Below are positions 26,810 to 35,697 of a stretch of DNA of 64,000 bases, piece after piece; the first letter of the stretch is position 1, and every line of letters starts with the position of its first letter. Both the position numbers and the translations under genes were made by a program. Below the pieces are notes generated by a model, which saw only the letters and a program-made list of their open reading frames with translations, was not told the origin of the DNA and ran no database searches. The DNA comes from Nocardioides yefusunii. GTDB lineage: Bacteria > Actinomycetota > Actinomycetes > Propionibacteriales > Nocardioidaceae. The stretch lies in contig NZ_CP034929.1 of NCBI RefSeq assembly GCF_004014875.1, forward strand, positions 2,046,001 to 2,110,000, given 5' to 3'.

Positions 26810-27951
26810 CAGGCGTTGACCTCGTCGTTCGTGGGGAGTTCGTCGTCTCGACCACACAGGGCCGGTCGGGGGGCACGCGGGTGGGGGCAGCAGCCGGGCG
26901 CGCACAGGTCCGGTCCGGCGCCGAGCGCCCCGACGCTGCGGCGCACGGTCTCGACACCGCGGACGACGGCGGCGCGTTCGAGGAGGAGGTCGCGGACCAT
27001 CGCGACGAAGCGCGGATCGACGCCCGGGGTCGAGGCACGGCGGGCCTCGATCCCGAGCTCGGCGCAGGTGGCCATCGCTTCGGTGTCGAGGTCGTACACG
27101 ACCTCCATGTGATCGGAGACGAAGCCGATCGGGATCATCACGACGGCCTTCACGCCGTCGGCGGCGAGCTCAGCGAGACGGTCGTTGACGTCCGGCTCGA
27201 GCCACGGGACGTGCGGAGCACCCGAACGCGAGCAGTAGACGAGCTCGTGCGGGCGTTCGACGCCGGTGGCCTCGGCGACGCGGGCCGTCACCTGGGCCAT
27301 CACGTCGAGGTGCTGGCGCACGTAGGCGCCGCCCCCGGCGGGCGAGTTGAGGCCCGAGCCGTCGTTCATCGTGGTGGGGATCGAGTGGGTGACGAAGACG
27401 AGGTGGGCGTCGTCGCGCAGGGTCGCGTCGAGGTCGGCGAGGCAGCCCAGGGTGGCGTCGACGAACGGGTCGATGAAGCCGGGGTGGTTGTAGTACTGGC
27501 GCAGGCGGTCCAGGCGCGGGGCACCCTCGACCTCGGCGGTGACGTCGGCGAGGTTCTCGCGGTACTGCCGGCACGAGGAGTAGGACGAGTACGCCGAGGT
27601 GGTGAAGACCGCGGCACGCTGCACGCCGTCGGCCTTCATCTGCTCCACCGCGTCGTTGAGGTAGGGGTCCCAGTTGCGGTTGCCCCAGTACACGGGTAGA
27701 TCGACGCCGGCCTCGGCGAGGTCGGCGCGCAGTGCGGCGAGCAGGGCCCGGTTCTGGTCGTTGATCGGCGACTTCCCGCCGAATCCGAAGTAGTGCTGGC
27801 CGACCTCTTCGAGGCGCTCGCGCGGGATCCCCCTCCCCCTGGTCACGTTCTCGAGGAACGGGACCACGTCCTCAGGCTTCTCCGGCCCTCCGAAGGAAAG
27901 CAGGAGCAGTGCGTCGTACGGCGTGACGTCAGCGCCGAGAGATGAGGTCAT
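26809..27951 (-). CDS. hemH: Ferrochelatase (coproporphyrin ferrochelatase type)
   Basis: Inserts ferrous iron into the porphyrin in haem synthesis; in actinobacteria the substrate is usually coproporphyrin III. The 380-residue protein has [18 protein letters not shown], the GGKSPIN motif, [23 protein letters not shown] with the catalytic His, and an [21 protein letters not shown] active-site segment with the acidic residues. Its tail [20 protein letters not shown] is Cys-rich, as in actinobacterial ferrochelatases that bind a [2Fe-2S] cluster. A TACGAT box six bases upstream of the ATG suggests a leaderless transcript; GGGGAG in the same gap could also act as a ribosome site. Confidence 0.95.
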   Translation of the reverse strand: MTSSLGADVTPYDALLLLSFGGPEKPEDVVPFLENVTRGRGIPRERLEEVGQHYFGFGGKSPINDQNRALLAALRADLAEAGVDLPVYWGNRNWDPYLNDAVEQMKADGVQRAAVFTTSAYSSYSSCRQYRENLADVTAEVEGAPRLDRLRQYYNHPGFIDPFVDATLGCLADLDATLRDDAHLVFVTHSIPTTMNDGSGLNSPAGGGAYVRQHLDVMAQVTARVAEATGVERPHELVYCSRSGAPHVPWLEPDVNDRLAELAADGVKAVVMIPIGFVSDHMEVVYDLDTEAMATCAELGIEARRASTPGVDPRFVAMVRDLLLERAAVVRGVETVRRSVGALGAGPDLCAPGCCPHPRAPRPALCGRDDELPTNDEVNA

Positions 27952-27957
27952 CTCCCC

Positions 27958-27963
27958 ATCGTA
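27958..27963 (-). promoter_or_regulatory. -10 box of hemH
   Basis: TACGAT on the minus strand six bases before the hemH ATG. It lies in the short divergent gap shared with the MFS gene. Confidence 0.5.
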
Positions 27964-27999
27964 GGCTCAGGCGGATAACGAACCCCGGGCCCTCGACCG

Positions 28000-28005
28000 T
28001 AACCT
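28000..28005 (+). promoter_or_regulatory. -10 box for MFS transporter gene
   Basis: TAACCT followed by eight bases and the ATG at 28014. An in-frame ATG at 28008 lies only two bases after the box, too close for normal initiation of transcription. Confidence 0.45.
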
Positions 28006-28013
28006 TGATGACG

Positions 28014-29213
28014 ATGTTCTCCTCCTACGGTCGCGTCCTGTCACACCCCGGGGCCCTCGCTTTCTGCTCATCGGCCCTCGTCGCGCGGCTCCCTGCTTCG
28101 ACCGTCGGTCTCGGCATCGTGCTGCTGGTCGAGCACAGGACGGGCTCCTACGGTCTGGCCGGAACCGTCTCTGCCGCGTACGTGCTGGCGCAGGCCGTGT
28201 TCGCCCTGGTGCACGGCAAACTGATCGACGCCTTCGGCCAGTGGCGGGTCCTGCCCGTGGCAGCAGCCGGTTTCACTGCGTCGTTGGCGTCGATGATCCT
28301 CTCGGTGGAGAACGACTGGCCCTCTGCGCTCACCTACCTGTTCGCCGCGCTGGGCGGCTCCTTCGCGCCGCAGATCGGCGCGTGCGTGCGGGCCCGGTGG
28401 TCCCACGTCCTGACCTCGCGTCGAGAGGTGCAGACCGCCTACGCGCTGGAGTCGGTGATCGACGAGTTCGTCTTCGTCGTCGGACCGGTGCTGGTGACGA
28501 CGCTGGCGACGCTGTGGCAGCCTGCGTGGGCCCTGGCCCTGGCATTGACGCTGGGACTGGTCGGCACCGTTTCGTTCGCCGCGCAGCGACACACCGCTCC
28601 CCCGGCACGCCGCCGCAGTTCCGGCAACGACGTCCGGCCCCCGATGGACTGGGCCGCACTGGCGCCCCTGGCAGTGGTGGGTCTGATGCAGGGCGCCCTC
28701 TTCGGCGTCGCCGAGGTCGCCACGGTGGCGTTCGCCGACCGCGCCGGGTCACCGGGCCTTTCCGGACCGCTGCTCGCGATGTGGGCGCTGGGCAGCATGG
28801 TCGGTGGCCTGGTCGCCGGGACCCTGACGTGGCGTCGTGGACCCCAGGTGCGAGTCCGGGTCGGCATGGTCGCGCTGACGGTGTTGATGGTGCCCACGAT
28901 CCTGGTCTCCTCGACCTGGGCGTTGGGTGCAGTGCTGCTGGTCGCCGGGCTGGCGATCGCTCCCACCATGATCGCGACCCTGACGCTCGTCGAACTCTGC
29001 GTTCCGGCCGCGCGTCTGACCGAGGGCATGGCGCTGATCCAGACCGGCCTGGTGGCGGGTGTGGCTCCGGGCGCTGCGATCGGCGGCGTGCTCGTGGACT
29101 CCCACGGACCCTCGGCCGGTTTCGCGGTGGGCGTGGCCGCGTGCCTGCTCGGCGCGGCCGCCGCTCAACTGTTGCGTCCCCGTCGCCGTTCCGAGGCTGA
29201 CGCAGTCTCCTGA
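28014..29213 (+). CDS. MFS transporter
   Basis: A 399-residue major facilitator with about 12 hydrophobic segments. After MFSSYGRVLSHPGALAFCSS come LPASTVGLGIVLLVEHRTGS, AQAVFALVHGKLIDAFGQWR (the loop 2-3 region), and a second half from WAALAPLAVVGLMQGALFGV. The sequence resembles small sugar- or drug-efflux MFS proteins; substrate is unknown. Upstream codons could be read, but the TAACCT box points to 28014. It diverges from hemH and is followed 40 bases later by the oxidase gene, which has its own promoter box. Confidence 0.88.
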   Translation: MFSSYGRVLSHPGALAFCSSALVARLPASTVGLGIVLLVEHRTGSYGLAGTVSAAYVLAQAVFALVHGKLIDAFGQWRVLPVAAAGFTASLASMILSVENDWPSALTYLFAALGGSFAPQIGACVRARWSHVLTSRREVQTAYALESVIDEFVFVVGPVLVTTLATLWQPAWALALALTLGLVGTVSFAAQRHTAPPARRRSSGNDVRPPMDWAALAPLAVVGLMQGALFGVAEVATVAFADRAGSPGLSGPLLAMWALGSMVGGLVAGTLTWRRGPQVRVRVGMVALTVLMVPTILVSSTWALGAVLLVAGLAIAPTMIATLTLVELCVPAARLTEGMALIQTGLVAGVAPGAAIGGVLVDSHGPSAGFAVGVAACLLGAAAAQLLRPRRRSEADAVS

Positions 29214-29241
29214 CCCGCTGACGTGACGGGGTCGCGGGGAC

Positions 29242-29247
29242 TAGCCT
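29242..29247 (+). promoter_or_regulatory. -10 box for leaderless oxidase transcript
   Basis: TAGCCT followed by six bases and the ATG at 29254. Confidence 0.55.
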
Positions 29248-29253
29248 CGGCCC

Positions 29254-30591
29254 ATGACCGACGTGCGCACGACCTCCGAGGCTGCGAGCCACGGACCGGT
29301 GTGGCGCAACTGGTCGGGCCTGGAGAGCACCACGCCCGTCCGGTCCGAGGCTCCGGCTTCCAGCGCTGACGTGGTCCGCGCGGTCGAGCGTGCCCGCAGC
29401 GAACGCACGACGGTGAAGATGATCGGTTCGGGGCACTCGTTCACGTCGATCTCGGCTCCCGAGCACACGATGCTGACCCCCGAACGCCTGGTCGGCGAGG
29501 TCCGGGTGGACCACGCGACGATGACGGCCACTGCGCCGGCCGGGGTGCAGCTCAAGCACCTCAACGTCGCGCTCGAGCAGGCCGGCGTCTCTCTGCACAA
29601 CATGGGCGACATCGCCGAGCAGACCCTGGCCGGCGCGGTCTCCACCGGCACCCACGGCAGCGGCGGTGTCGTCGCCGGGCTCGCTCCCCAGCTGGCCGGC
29701 TTCGAGATGGTCTCCGGCACCGGCGAGGTGCTGCGCGCCTCCGAGACGGAGAACCCCGACGTCTTCCGGCTGGGACGCGTCGGCCTGGGCGCGCTCGGGG
29801 TGCTGACCGAGGTCACGTTCAAGGTGGAGCCGACGTTCCTGCTCCGGGCCGAGGAACGCCCGATCGGCTGGGACGAACTCCTGGCCACCTTCGACGAACT
29901 CGACGAGGCGCACCATCACGTCGACGTGCACTGGTTCCCGCACACCGATCGTGCACTGCTCAAGGCAAACACCCGACTCACCGACGAAGACCCGGAGCCG
30001 CTGTCCCCGTTCCGCGCCTGGCTCGACGACGACTTCCTCTCCAACACCGCCTTCGGCGTCCTGAACGCGGTCGCGAGCAGGGTCCCGTCGCTGGTGCCCG
30101 GCATCAACGCCGCCGCGTCCCGGGTGCTGTCGGCACGCACCTACTCCGACGTCGCACACAAGGTGTTCGTCTCCCCGCGCACGGTCCGGTTCCGGGAGAT
30201 GGAGTACGCCCTCCCCCGCGAGGTGGGACTGGAGGCGCTGCGTGAGGCCCGTCGGGTGATGGACGCCCACGACTGGCGGATCTCCTTCCCCGTCGAGATC
30301 CGCACCGCGCCTGCCGACGACGTCGCTCTCTCCACCGGGTACGGGCGCGACTCGATGCACCTGGCCTTCCACGTCCACCACGACGTCGACCACACCGCCT
30401 ACTTCGCCGCCGTCGAGAACGTCATGCGGGGGTACGGAGGTCGTCCCCACTGGGGGAAGTTGCACCGCCTGCGTGTGGACGACGTGAAGGACGACTACCC
30501 TTTGCTCGACGAGTTCCTTTCCCTGCGGGATCGACTCGACCCTGATCGAGTGTTCACCAATCCCTATTTGCGCCGAGTTCTGGGAGAATGA
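29254..30591 (+). CDS. FAD-linked oxidase, D-arabinono-1,4-lactone oxidase family
   Basis: Vanillyl-alcohol-oxidase-type flavoprotein of 445 residues, probably oxidising a sugar lactone or alditol. The FAD domain carries KMIGSGHSFTSISAPEHTML (with the His that in relatives can hold FAD covalently), then AEQTLAGAVSTGTHGSGGVV. The C-terminal ALO domain includes RFREMEYALPREVGLEAL, SMHLAFHVHHDVDHTAYF, RPHWGKLH and a final DPDRVFTNPYLRRVLG. The stop TGA overlaps the ATG of sepH. Confidence 0.9.
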   Translation: MTDVRTTSEAASHGPVWRNWSGLESTTPVRSEAPASSADVVRAVERARSERTTVKMIGSGHSFTSISAPEHTMLTPERLVGEVRVDHATMTATAPAGVQLKHLNVALEQAGVSLHNMGDIAEQTLAGAVSTGTHGSGGVVAGLAPQLAGFEMVSGTGEVLRASETENPDVFRLGRVGLGALGVLTEVTFKVEPTFLLRAEERPIGWDELLATFDELDEAHHHVDVHWFPHTDRALLKANTRLTDEDPEPLSPFRAWLDDDFLSNTAFGVLNAVASRVPSLVPGINAAASRVLSARTYSDVAHKVFVSPRTVRFREMEYALPREVGLEALREARRVMDAHDWRISFPVEIRTAPADDVALSTGYGRDSMHLAFHVHHDVDHTAYFAAVENVMRGYGGRPHWGKLHRLRVDDVKDDYPLLDEFLSLRDRLDPDRVFTNPYLRRVLGE

Positions 30592-31865
30592 CAGCAATGT
30601 CGTCCACCAACGCACGTAGCCCGTTCGCCTCGGGGCCTGACCACGGCACCCCGGCGAGCCGCTTCGCGACCGCCGGTCCCGGCGCGCCGTACGTGCGTGA
30701 GAACCTGCGTGAGCGGGCCGGCGCCGGCCCCGCGCGGGAGCGTGGACCGGTGCACCTCACTCTTGCGGCCCTCAGTGAGGACCACACCCGCCTGCTGCTC
30801 GTCGACGGCAACGGTTCTGAGTTCACCCTCGACCTCGACAACGCCCTGCGCTCCGCCCTGCGTGGTGAGCTGCCTCGACCCGCCCATCTGGAGATCCGCA
30901 TGGAAAGCGCCCTTCGCCCTCGTGACATCCAGGCCCGCATCCGCGCGGGTGAGAGTGCGGAGTCCGTCGCGGCCGTGGCCGGGACATCGTTGGACAAGAT
31001 CATGGTCTACGCCGGCCCCGTACTGGCCGAGCGTGAGCACGTCGCCGACCGCGCCCAGCGTTCCTCGATCCGTCGTCGTCCGCACGAGGTCGGTGTCTCC
31101 ACCGCCCGGACCGTCGACGAGGCCGTGCAGACCCAGCTCCGCGCGCACCGTACGGACCCCACCTCGGTGGAGTGGGACTCCTTCCGTCGTGAGGACGGCC
31201 GCTGGACGGTCACCGGCCGCTACGACACCCCCGCCCGCACCGGCGTGGCCACGTTCACCTACGACGTCCAGGGCAACTACGTCCTGCTCGAGGACGACGA
31301 CGCCCGCTGGCTGGTCGGCGACGCCCTGCTCGACGCCCCGGTCGCTGCCCCTCAGGGTCTGCGTTCGGTTCCGGTCTCCCTGGGCGACGACGCGATCCGC
31401 CTGGTCAAGGGCCAGAGCGAGGTGGACACTTCCGCTGACGGCGAGTCTGAGGTCGCGGCTGAGGTCGAAGCCGCGGCGCCCGTCGACGAGGCTCCGGTGG
31501 CCGACACCGAGCCTGTCGAAGAGGCGGCCGACCCCCACGCTCCGCTGGTGGAGGAGCGCACCATCGACCTCAGTGAGACGGTGGCGAACATCCGCGGCGC
31601 GATGCGTCAGCACGTTCCCCCCTACGCCCCGGCCAAGCCCCAGCGCGCCACGATGCCGTCGGTCGAGGCCCCCTCCGCCGTGGCCCCCGCCGCCCCCGTC
31701 GAGGAGACTCCGGCCGTCGTGGACGAGGCCCCGGCAGTAGAAGTGACGGACGCCCCCGCGGAGACTGACACCGACAAGCCTGTCGTGAAGAAGTCGCCCA
31801 AGAGGCGCGGCCGCGCCTCCGTCCCGAGCTGGGACGAGATCATGTTCGGTGGACCGAACGACTGA
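30588..31865 (+). CDS. sepH: Septation protein SepH (DUF3071)
   Basis: Actinobacterial cell-division protein that binds and stimulates FtsZ. The 425-residue product has the DUF3071 domain: LTLAALSEDHTRLLLVDGNG, then the helix-turn-helix-like region SALRPRDIQARIRAGESAES with VAAVAGTSLDKIM and AEREHVADRAQRSSIRRR. A long Ala/Pro/Glu-rich low-complexity linker follows, then a basic tail KKSPKRRGRASVPSWDEIMF. Starts at 30588 (ATGA overlap with the oxidase gene), 30597 and GTG 30750 (preceded by GGGAG, and closest to the homologues' N-terminus) are all possible; I use the first because the interval looks coding. A 25-bp unit at its 3' end is tandemly repeated. Confidence 0.92.
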   Translation: MTAMSSTNARSPFASGPDHGTPASRFATAGPGAPYVRENLRERAGAGPARERGPVHLTLAALSEDHTRLLLVDGNGSEFTLDLDNALRSALRGELPRPAHLEIRMESALRPRDIQARIRAGESAESVAAVAGTSLDKIMVYAGPVLAEREHVADRAQRSSIRRRPHEVGVSTARTVDEAVQTQLRAHRTDPTSVEWDSFRREDGRWTVTGRYDTPARTGVATFTYDVQGNYVLLEDDDARWLVGDALLDAPVAAPQGLRSVPVSLGDDAIRLVKGQSEVDTSADGESEVAAEVEAAAPVDEAPVADTEPVEEAADPHAPLVEERTIDLSETVANIRGAMRQHVPPYAPAKPQRATMPSVEAPSAVAPAAPVEETPAVVDEAPAVEVTDAPAETDTDKPVVKKSPKRRGRASVPSWDEIMFGGPND

Positions 31866-31916
31866 CCGGCGCGGTGGACCGAACGACTGACCGGCGCGGT
31901 GGACCGAACGACTGAC
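31848..31916. repeat. 25-bp tandem repeat spanning the sepH stop codon
   Basis: A 25-base unit beginning GGTGGACCGAACGACTGACC is present at 31848-31872, again without change at 31873-31897, and partly (19 bases) at 31898-31916. The sepH TGA lies in copy 1, so later copies are non-coding echoes of the gene's last codons. Confidence 0.95.
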
Positions 31917-31935
31917 GTTCGACCCTGACACGCCG

Positions 31936-31973
31936 CGAGGGGCGGACGGTTCTCACGAACCGTCCGCCCCTCG
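31936..31973. terminator. Bidirectional terminator after sepH
   Basis: A perfect 17-bp stem (31936-31952 with 31957-31973) and TCAC loop between convergent sepH and the aldo/keto reductase gene. Confidence 0.8.
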
Positions 31974-32011
31974 TCGTGCGTGCTGCCTCTGTCGTGAGGT
32001 GCGCGCTGGGC

Positions 32012-33022
32012 TCAGACCGGGCGTCCGGCCGGAGCGTTGGCCGCGGTGAGGGCCGGGTCGCGCTGGACCACGTCGCCGAGGGCGGCGTCGATGGCTGCCA
32101 TGACGTCGGCGTCGAGCGTCACGCCGACGGCGCCGACGTTCTCGTGGACCTGCTCGGGGCGCGAGGCACCGATGATCGCGGAGGCGACGTTCGGGTTCTG
32201 CAGCACCCAGGCGACGGCGAGCTGCGCCATCGACAGGTCGAGCTGCTCGGCGATCGGGCGCAGGTTCTGCACGGCGGTGAGGATCTCGTCGGTCATGAAG
32301 CGGCTCACCATCGAGGAGCCGCCCTTCTCGTCGGTGGCGCGCGAGCCGGCCGGGGCGGGCTGACCGGGCAGGTACTTGCCGGTGAGGACGCCCTGGGCGA
32401 CCGGGGACCAGACGATCTGGGACAGACCGAGCTCGGCGGAGGCGGGGACGACCTCGTCCTCGATCACGCGCCACAGCATCGAGTACTGGGGCTGGGACGA
32501 GATCAACTGGACGCCGAGCTCCTTGGCCAACGGTGCGGCGGCACGGAGCTGGTCGGCGGTCCACTCGCTGACACCGATGTAGAGCGCCTTGCCGGAGCGC
32601 ACGACGTCGGCGAAGGCCTGCATCGTCTCCTCGAGCGGCGTCTCGGTGTCGTAGCGGTGTGCCTGGTACAGGTCGACGTATTCGGTGCGCAGACGCTTGA
32701 GGGAGCCGTTGATCGACTCCAGGATGTGCTTGCGCGACAGCCCGACGTCGTTGTGTCCCTTGGGGCCGGTGGGCCAGTAGACCTTGGTGAAGATCTCTAG
32801 GGACTCCCGACGCTCCCCCGCGAGTGCATCGCCGAGGACGGACTCGGCGATGGTGTTGGCGTACACGTCGGCGGTGTCGAAGGTGGTGATGCCGGCATCC
32901 AGGGCTGCCCGCACACACGCGGTGGCGGTGTCCTGGTCCACCTGGCTGCCGTGGGTGAGCCAGTTGCCGTAGGTGATCTCGCTGATCTTGAGGCCGGAGT
33001 TGCCCAAGTACCTGAATTCCAT
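32012..33022 (-). CDS. Aldo/keto reductase (Kv-beta-like)
   Basis: NADPH-dependent oxidoreductase with a TIM-barrel fold, 336 residues. The catalytic Asp and Tyr are in GITTFDTADVYANTIAESVL, the Lys in EIFTKVYWPTGPKGHND, and the His in DLYQAHRYD. NADPH-binding stretches are WSPVAQGVLTGKYLPGQPAP and IIGASRPEQVHENV. The family resembles potassium-channel beta subunits, but no channel gene is nearby. The frame extends six codons upstream; the ATG at 33022 (MEFRYLGNSGLKISE) is the family start and has a TAGATT box seven bases ahead. Confidence 0.92.
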   Translation of the reverse strand: MEFRYLGNSGLKISEITYGNWLTHGSQVDQDTATACVRAALDAGITTFDTADVYANTIAESVLGDALAGERRESLEIFTKVYWPTGPKGHNDVGLSRKHILESINGSLKRLRTEYVDLYQAHRYDTETPLEETMQAFADVVRSGKALYIGVSEWTADQLRAAAPLAKELGVQLISSQPQYSMLWRVIEDEVVPASAELGLSQIVWSPVAQGVLTGKYLPGQPAPAGSRATDEKGGSSMVSRFMTDEILTAVQNLRPIAEQLDLSMAQLAVAWVLQNPNVASAIIGASRPEQVHENVGAVGVTLDADVMAAIDAALGDVVQRDPALTAANAPAGRPV

Positions 33023-33029
33023 GTTCCCC

Positions 33030-33035
33030 AATCTA
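33030..33035 (-). promoter_or_regulatory. -10 box of aldo/keto reductase gene
   Basis: TAGATT on the minus strand, seven bases before the ATG at 33022. Confidence 0.5.
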
Positions 33036-33130
33036 CTCACTCATGTTGGACGTCTCACGCCACGACGCCGTCTGCAGACGCGCGACAGTGGTTCTGCGTC
33101 AGGCCCCACGCCGTGACAAGATCTGCTCTT

Positions 33131-33784
33131 GTGGCTGAACTGCACTTCTTCACCGGCACCATGGACTCCGGCAAGAGCACTCTCGCGCTGCAGACCAACC
33201 ACAACCACGCCGCCCGCGGCCGAGTGGGTCGGATCTTCACCGCCAACGACCGTGGCGGCAACGCCGTCCTGTCGAGCCGTCTGGGCCTGAGCCACGACGC
33301 GCTCGATGTCGCGAGCGACTTCGACTTCTGGAAGTACGTGGTCGACTCCCTCACCAAGGGCGACCGGATCGACTACCTGATCTGCGACGAGGCACAGTTC
33401 TACTCCGCGGACCAGATCGACCAGCTGGCCAAGCTGGTCGACGAGCTGCAGATCGACGTCTTCGCGTTCGGCATCCTCACCGACTTCCGTTCGTACATGT
33501 TCCCGGGCAGTGCACGACTGGTCGAGCTGGCCGACCGGATGCACGTGCTGCAGGTCGAGGCGCTGTGCTGGTGCGGCAAGCGTGCGACGCACAACGCCCG
33601 CGTCGAGAACGGCACGATGGTCACCGACGGTGAGGTCGTCGTGCCCGGAGACGTCGCCGACAACCCGCAGGTGGCCACGAAGGTCACCTACGAGGTGTTG
33701 TGCCGCCAGCACCACCGTCGTCACCTGACGGCGGCCCGGGCCAAGGCCGTGAGCCTCCAGCCCGAACCCCTGCCCTTCGACTGA
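33131..33784 (+). CDS. tdk: Thymidine kinase (type II)
   Basis: Phosphorylates thymidine to dTMP with ATP in the salvage pathway. The 217-residue protein starts (GTG) with AELHFFTGTMDSGKSTLALQ, which contains the P-loop. IDYLICDEAQFYSADQID supplies the Walker B/DEAQ motif. Zinc-binding cysteines are in CWCGKRATHN and CRQHHRRH. The lasso region is seen around DGEVVVPGDVADNPQVATKV followed by TYEVLC. Its short intergenic region with the convergent phosphodiesterase gene is filled by a degenerate tandem repeat. Confidence 0.93.
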   Translation: MAELHFFTGTMDSGKSTLALQTNHNHAARGRVGRIFTANDRGGNAVLSSRLGLSHDALDVASDFDFWKYVVDSLTKGDRIDYLICDEAQFYSADQIDQLAKLVDELQIDVFAFGILTDFRSYMFPGSARLVELADRMHVLQVEALCWCGKRATHNARVENGTMVTDGEVVVPGDVADNPQVATKVTYEVLCRQHHRRHLTAARAKAVSLQPEPLPFD

Positions 33785-33841
33785 CTCAGATCAGCAGGGC
33801 TCAGATCGCCGGGCTCACAACACCGGGCTCAGATCACCAGC
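33785..33841. repeat. Degenerate 14-15-bp tandem repeat at convergent gene ends
   Basis: Four units with pattern CTCAgAtCaCCGGG run from 33785-33799, 33800-33813, 33814-33827 and 33828-33841. The first begins one base after the thymidine kinase TGA; the last includes the TGA of the minus-strand phosphodiesterase gene (33829-33831). Confidence 0.75.
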
Positions 33842-34977
33842 ATCGGGATCAGCATCTCGGCGCGCGAGAGCGAGCCGTGCATGCCCACCAGGCGGGTCTC
33901 GACCGGGAAGTCGACGCTCGACATGATCGCGGCGTCCCCGGCACAGGCAGCGACCACGTCGCCGATCCGGTCGGCGACGGGGTCGGTGAGCGCACCGAAC
34001 CAGCCACGCGCGCCGGCTTCGGCGCGGGTCAGCACCTCAGCGCGGTCCCCGAGGACCTCACGCCAGGTGGCGGCGACGTCGTCGACGGCACCGTCGTGGC
34101 AGTAGACGTGCCGGAAGCGCGCCTCTCCCCCGAGCAGTCGCACACCGTCGCGCAGTTCGCGACGGTCGTCGACGTCGATCCGGCTCTCCTGCGGGGAGTC
34201 GACCATGCCGTGGTCGGCGATCACCAGCAGGCGGGTGCCGGGCGGGAGGTGGTCGCGCATCTGCTCGGCCTCGGAGTCGACCGCGGAGAGCTGCTGGAGC
34301 CATTCCTGCGACGCGACACCGTGGCGGTGGCCGGTGCTGTCGAGGGCGGAGTCGTAGACGTAGGTCAGTGACGGGCTGCGCCACGACGCACCGACCACGG
34401 CCGCGATCCGCTCCCCGGCGGACTGGGCGCCCACGTACTCGGCGCCACGGTTAGACATCGTGGTCAGCGGCGAGTTCATGAACTCGGCCTTGTTGACCAC
34501 CGTCGTCAGGACGCCCTGCTCCCCCAGCCGCATGAACGCGGTGGTGTGCGGCTGCCAGACGAGCGGGTCGACGTCACCGGACCAGTTGAGGCCGTTGAGG
34601 AGTCGGTCGGTGCCGGGAATCCGGGCGGTGTAGCCGACCATCCCGTGGGTGCCCGGCAGGAGGCCGGTGCCCAGGGAGGTGAGACTGGTGACGGTCGTGG
34701 AGGGGACACCAGCGGTGCCGGGCTCCTGCTGGGCCAGCAGCGACGCCAGGAACGGTGCCGCGTGGGCGTAGCGACGGATCAGTTCCGCGCCCAGACCGTC
34801 GACCAGGAAGACGACGTAGGAGCCGGCGTCGGGCAGGTGCAGGCTCGTGACGGCACCCGGCAGCGGCGTGCCCAGGGCGGCCGCGACGGCCGGGAGGACG
34901 TCGGTCAGCGACCGGCTGCCGTAGGCGGGCTCGACGAACGACGCCGGGGTGTTCCCGGCGTCGGACGGACCGTTCAC
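33829..34977 (-). CDS. Alkaline-phosphatase-superfamily nucleotide pyrophosphatase/phosphodiesterase
   Basis: A 382-residue metallohydrolase. The first metal Asp is in YVVFLVDGLGAELIRRY, the Thr nucleophile in GVPSTTVTSLTSLGTGLLPG followed by THGMVGY, then YVYDSALDSTGHRHGV with two more ligands, and RLLVIADHGMVD with Asp-His. There is no signal peptide, so it is likely cytoplasmic. The GTG at 34977 starts one base after the stop of the DUF5998 gene, so I reject the longer open frame. The substrate (nucleotide or phospholipid-type diester) is unknown. Confidence 0.85.
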   Translation of the reverse strand: MNGPSDAGNTPASFVEPAYGSRSLTDVLPAVAAALGTPLPGAVTSLHLPDAGSYVVFLVDGLGAELIRRYAHAAPFLASLLAQQEPGTAGVPSTTVTSLTSLGTGLLPGTHGMVGYTARIPGTDRLLNGLNWSGDVDPLVWQPHTTAFMRLGEQGVLTTVVNKAEFMNSPLTTMSNRGAEYVGAQSAGERIAAVVGASWRSPSLTYVYDSALDSTGHRHGVASQEWLQQLSAVDSEAEQMRDHLPPGTRLLVIADHGMVDSPQESRIDVDDRRELRDGVRLLGGEARFRHVYCHDGAVDDVAATWREVLGDRAEVLTRAEAGARGWFGALTDPVADRIGDVVAACAGDAAIMSSVDFPVETRLVGMHGSLSRAEMLIPMLVI

Positions 34978-34978
34978 C

Positions 34979-35578
34979 TCACGCACCGCGGGTGCGGGAG
35001 GAGACCTGCTCGGCGAAGGCCAGCAGGCCGGCGACGGCGTCACGGCCGTCAGCAGCAGCGGAGACACGCAGCGAGAAGTCCTCACCGGCGAGCACGCCGG
35101 TGTAACCGTGGTCGGCGTCGCACTGGGGGTCGGTGCAGCCGGCAGGCTCGAGGTCGAGGCGCTGGACGCCACCCCAGCCGATGGTCAGGACGGCCTCGAC
35201 GGCCGGTCCGGGAGCCTTGGTGGGGTTGGTGACCATGCGGGTCACCGCGACGGTGCGGACCGCGCTGAGCGCGATCGCCTCGGTCGACGTCGACGTGTAC
35301 GGCTCCGGCAGCAGGTCGTCGCCGGGGTGCTCGTCGGTGTGGGCCAGCAGCAGACGCGTCGGGGTGAGGACCACGACGGTCAGGTGGCGACGCACCTCGT
35401 CACGTTCGAAGGTCGGCTCGTGGTGCACGTAGTGGGCCAGCACGGGCTCACCGGCCACCGCCGCGGAGACCGCGTCGGAGACGACTTCGGGGTAGTAACC
35501 GGTTCGTTCGATCGCGGCCCGCAGTTCGCGGGTCCTGTCCGTCTCGGATCCAGCGTGATCGGGGGTCCTGCTGCGCAT
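34979..35578 (-). CDS. DUF5998 protein
   Basis: A 199-residue soluble protein with ELRAAIERTGYYPEVVSDAV, HYVHHEPTFERDEVRRHLTV and TPTRLLLAHTDEHPGD followed by AVAVTRMV-like strands, as in actinobacterial DUF5998 proteins. A second in-frame ATG at 35701 would overlap the stop of the upstream ligase gene by four bases and add a Gly/Arg-rich head (MSRFGRGRGAGFGRRGSGPA). I prefer 35578 because the family starts there, but the ATGA overlap makes 35701 a real alternative. Function unknown. Confidence 0.82.
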   Translation of the reverse strand: MRSRTPDHAGSETDRTRELRAAIERTGYYPEVVSDAVSAAVAGEPVLAHYVHHEPTFERDEVRRHLTVVVLTPTRLLLAHTDEHPGDDLLPEPYTSTSTEAIALSAVRTVAVTRMVTNPTKAPGPAVEAVLTIGWGGVQRLDLEPAGCTDPQCDADHGYTGVLAGEDFSLRVSAAADGRDAVAGLLAFAEQVSSRTRGA

Positions 35579-35697
35579 GGGGTCCAGTGTGTCACGCCCC
35601 GCGCCGACAGCGTGGGTCACGGGCACCTGCTGCGACTGCCCCGCCGGCCCGGAACCGCGTCGACCGAAGCCTGCGCCGCGACCGCGTCCGAAGCGGC

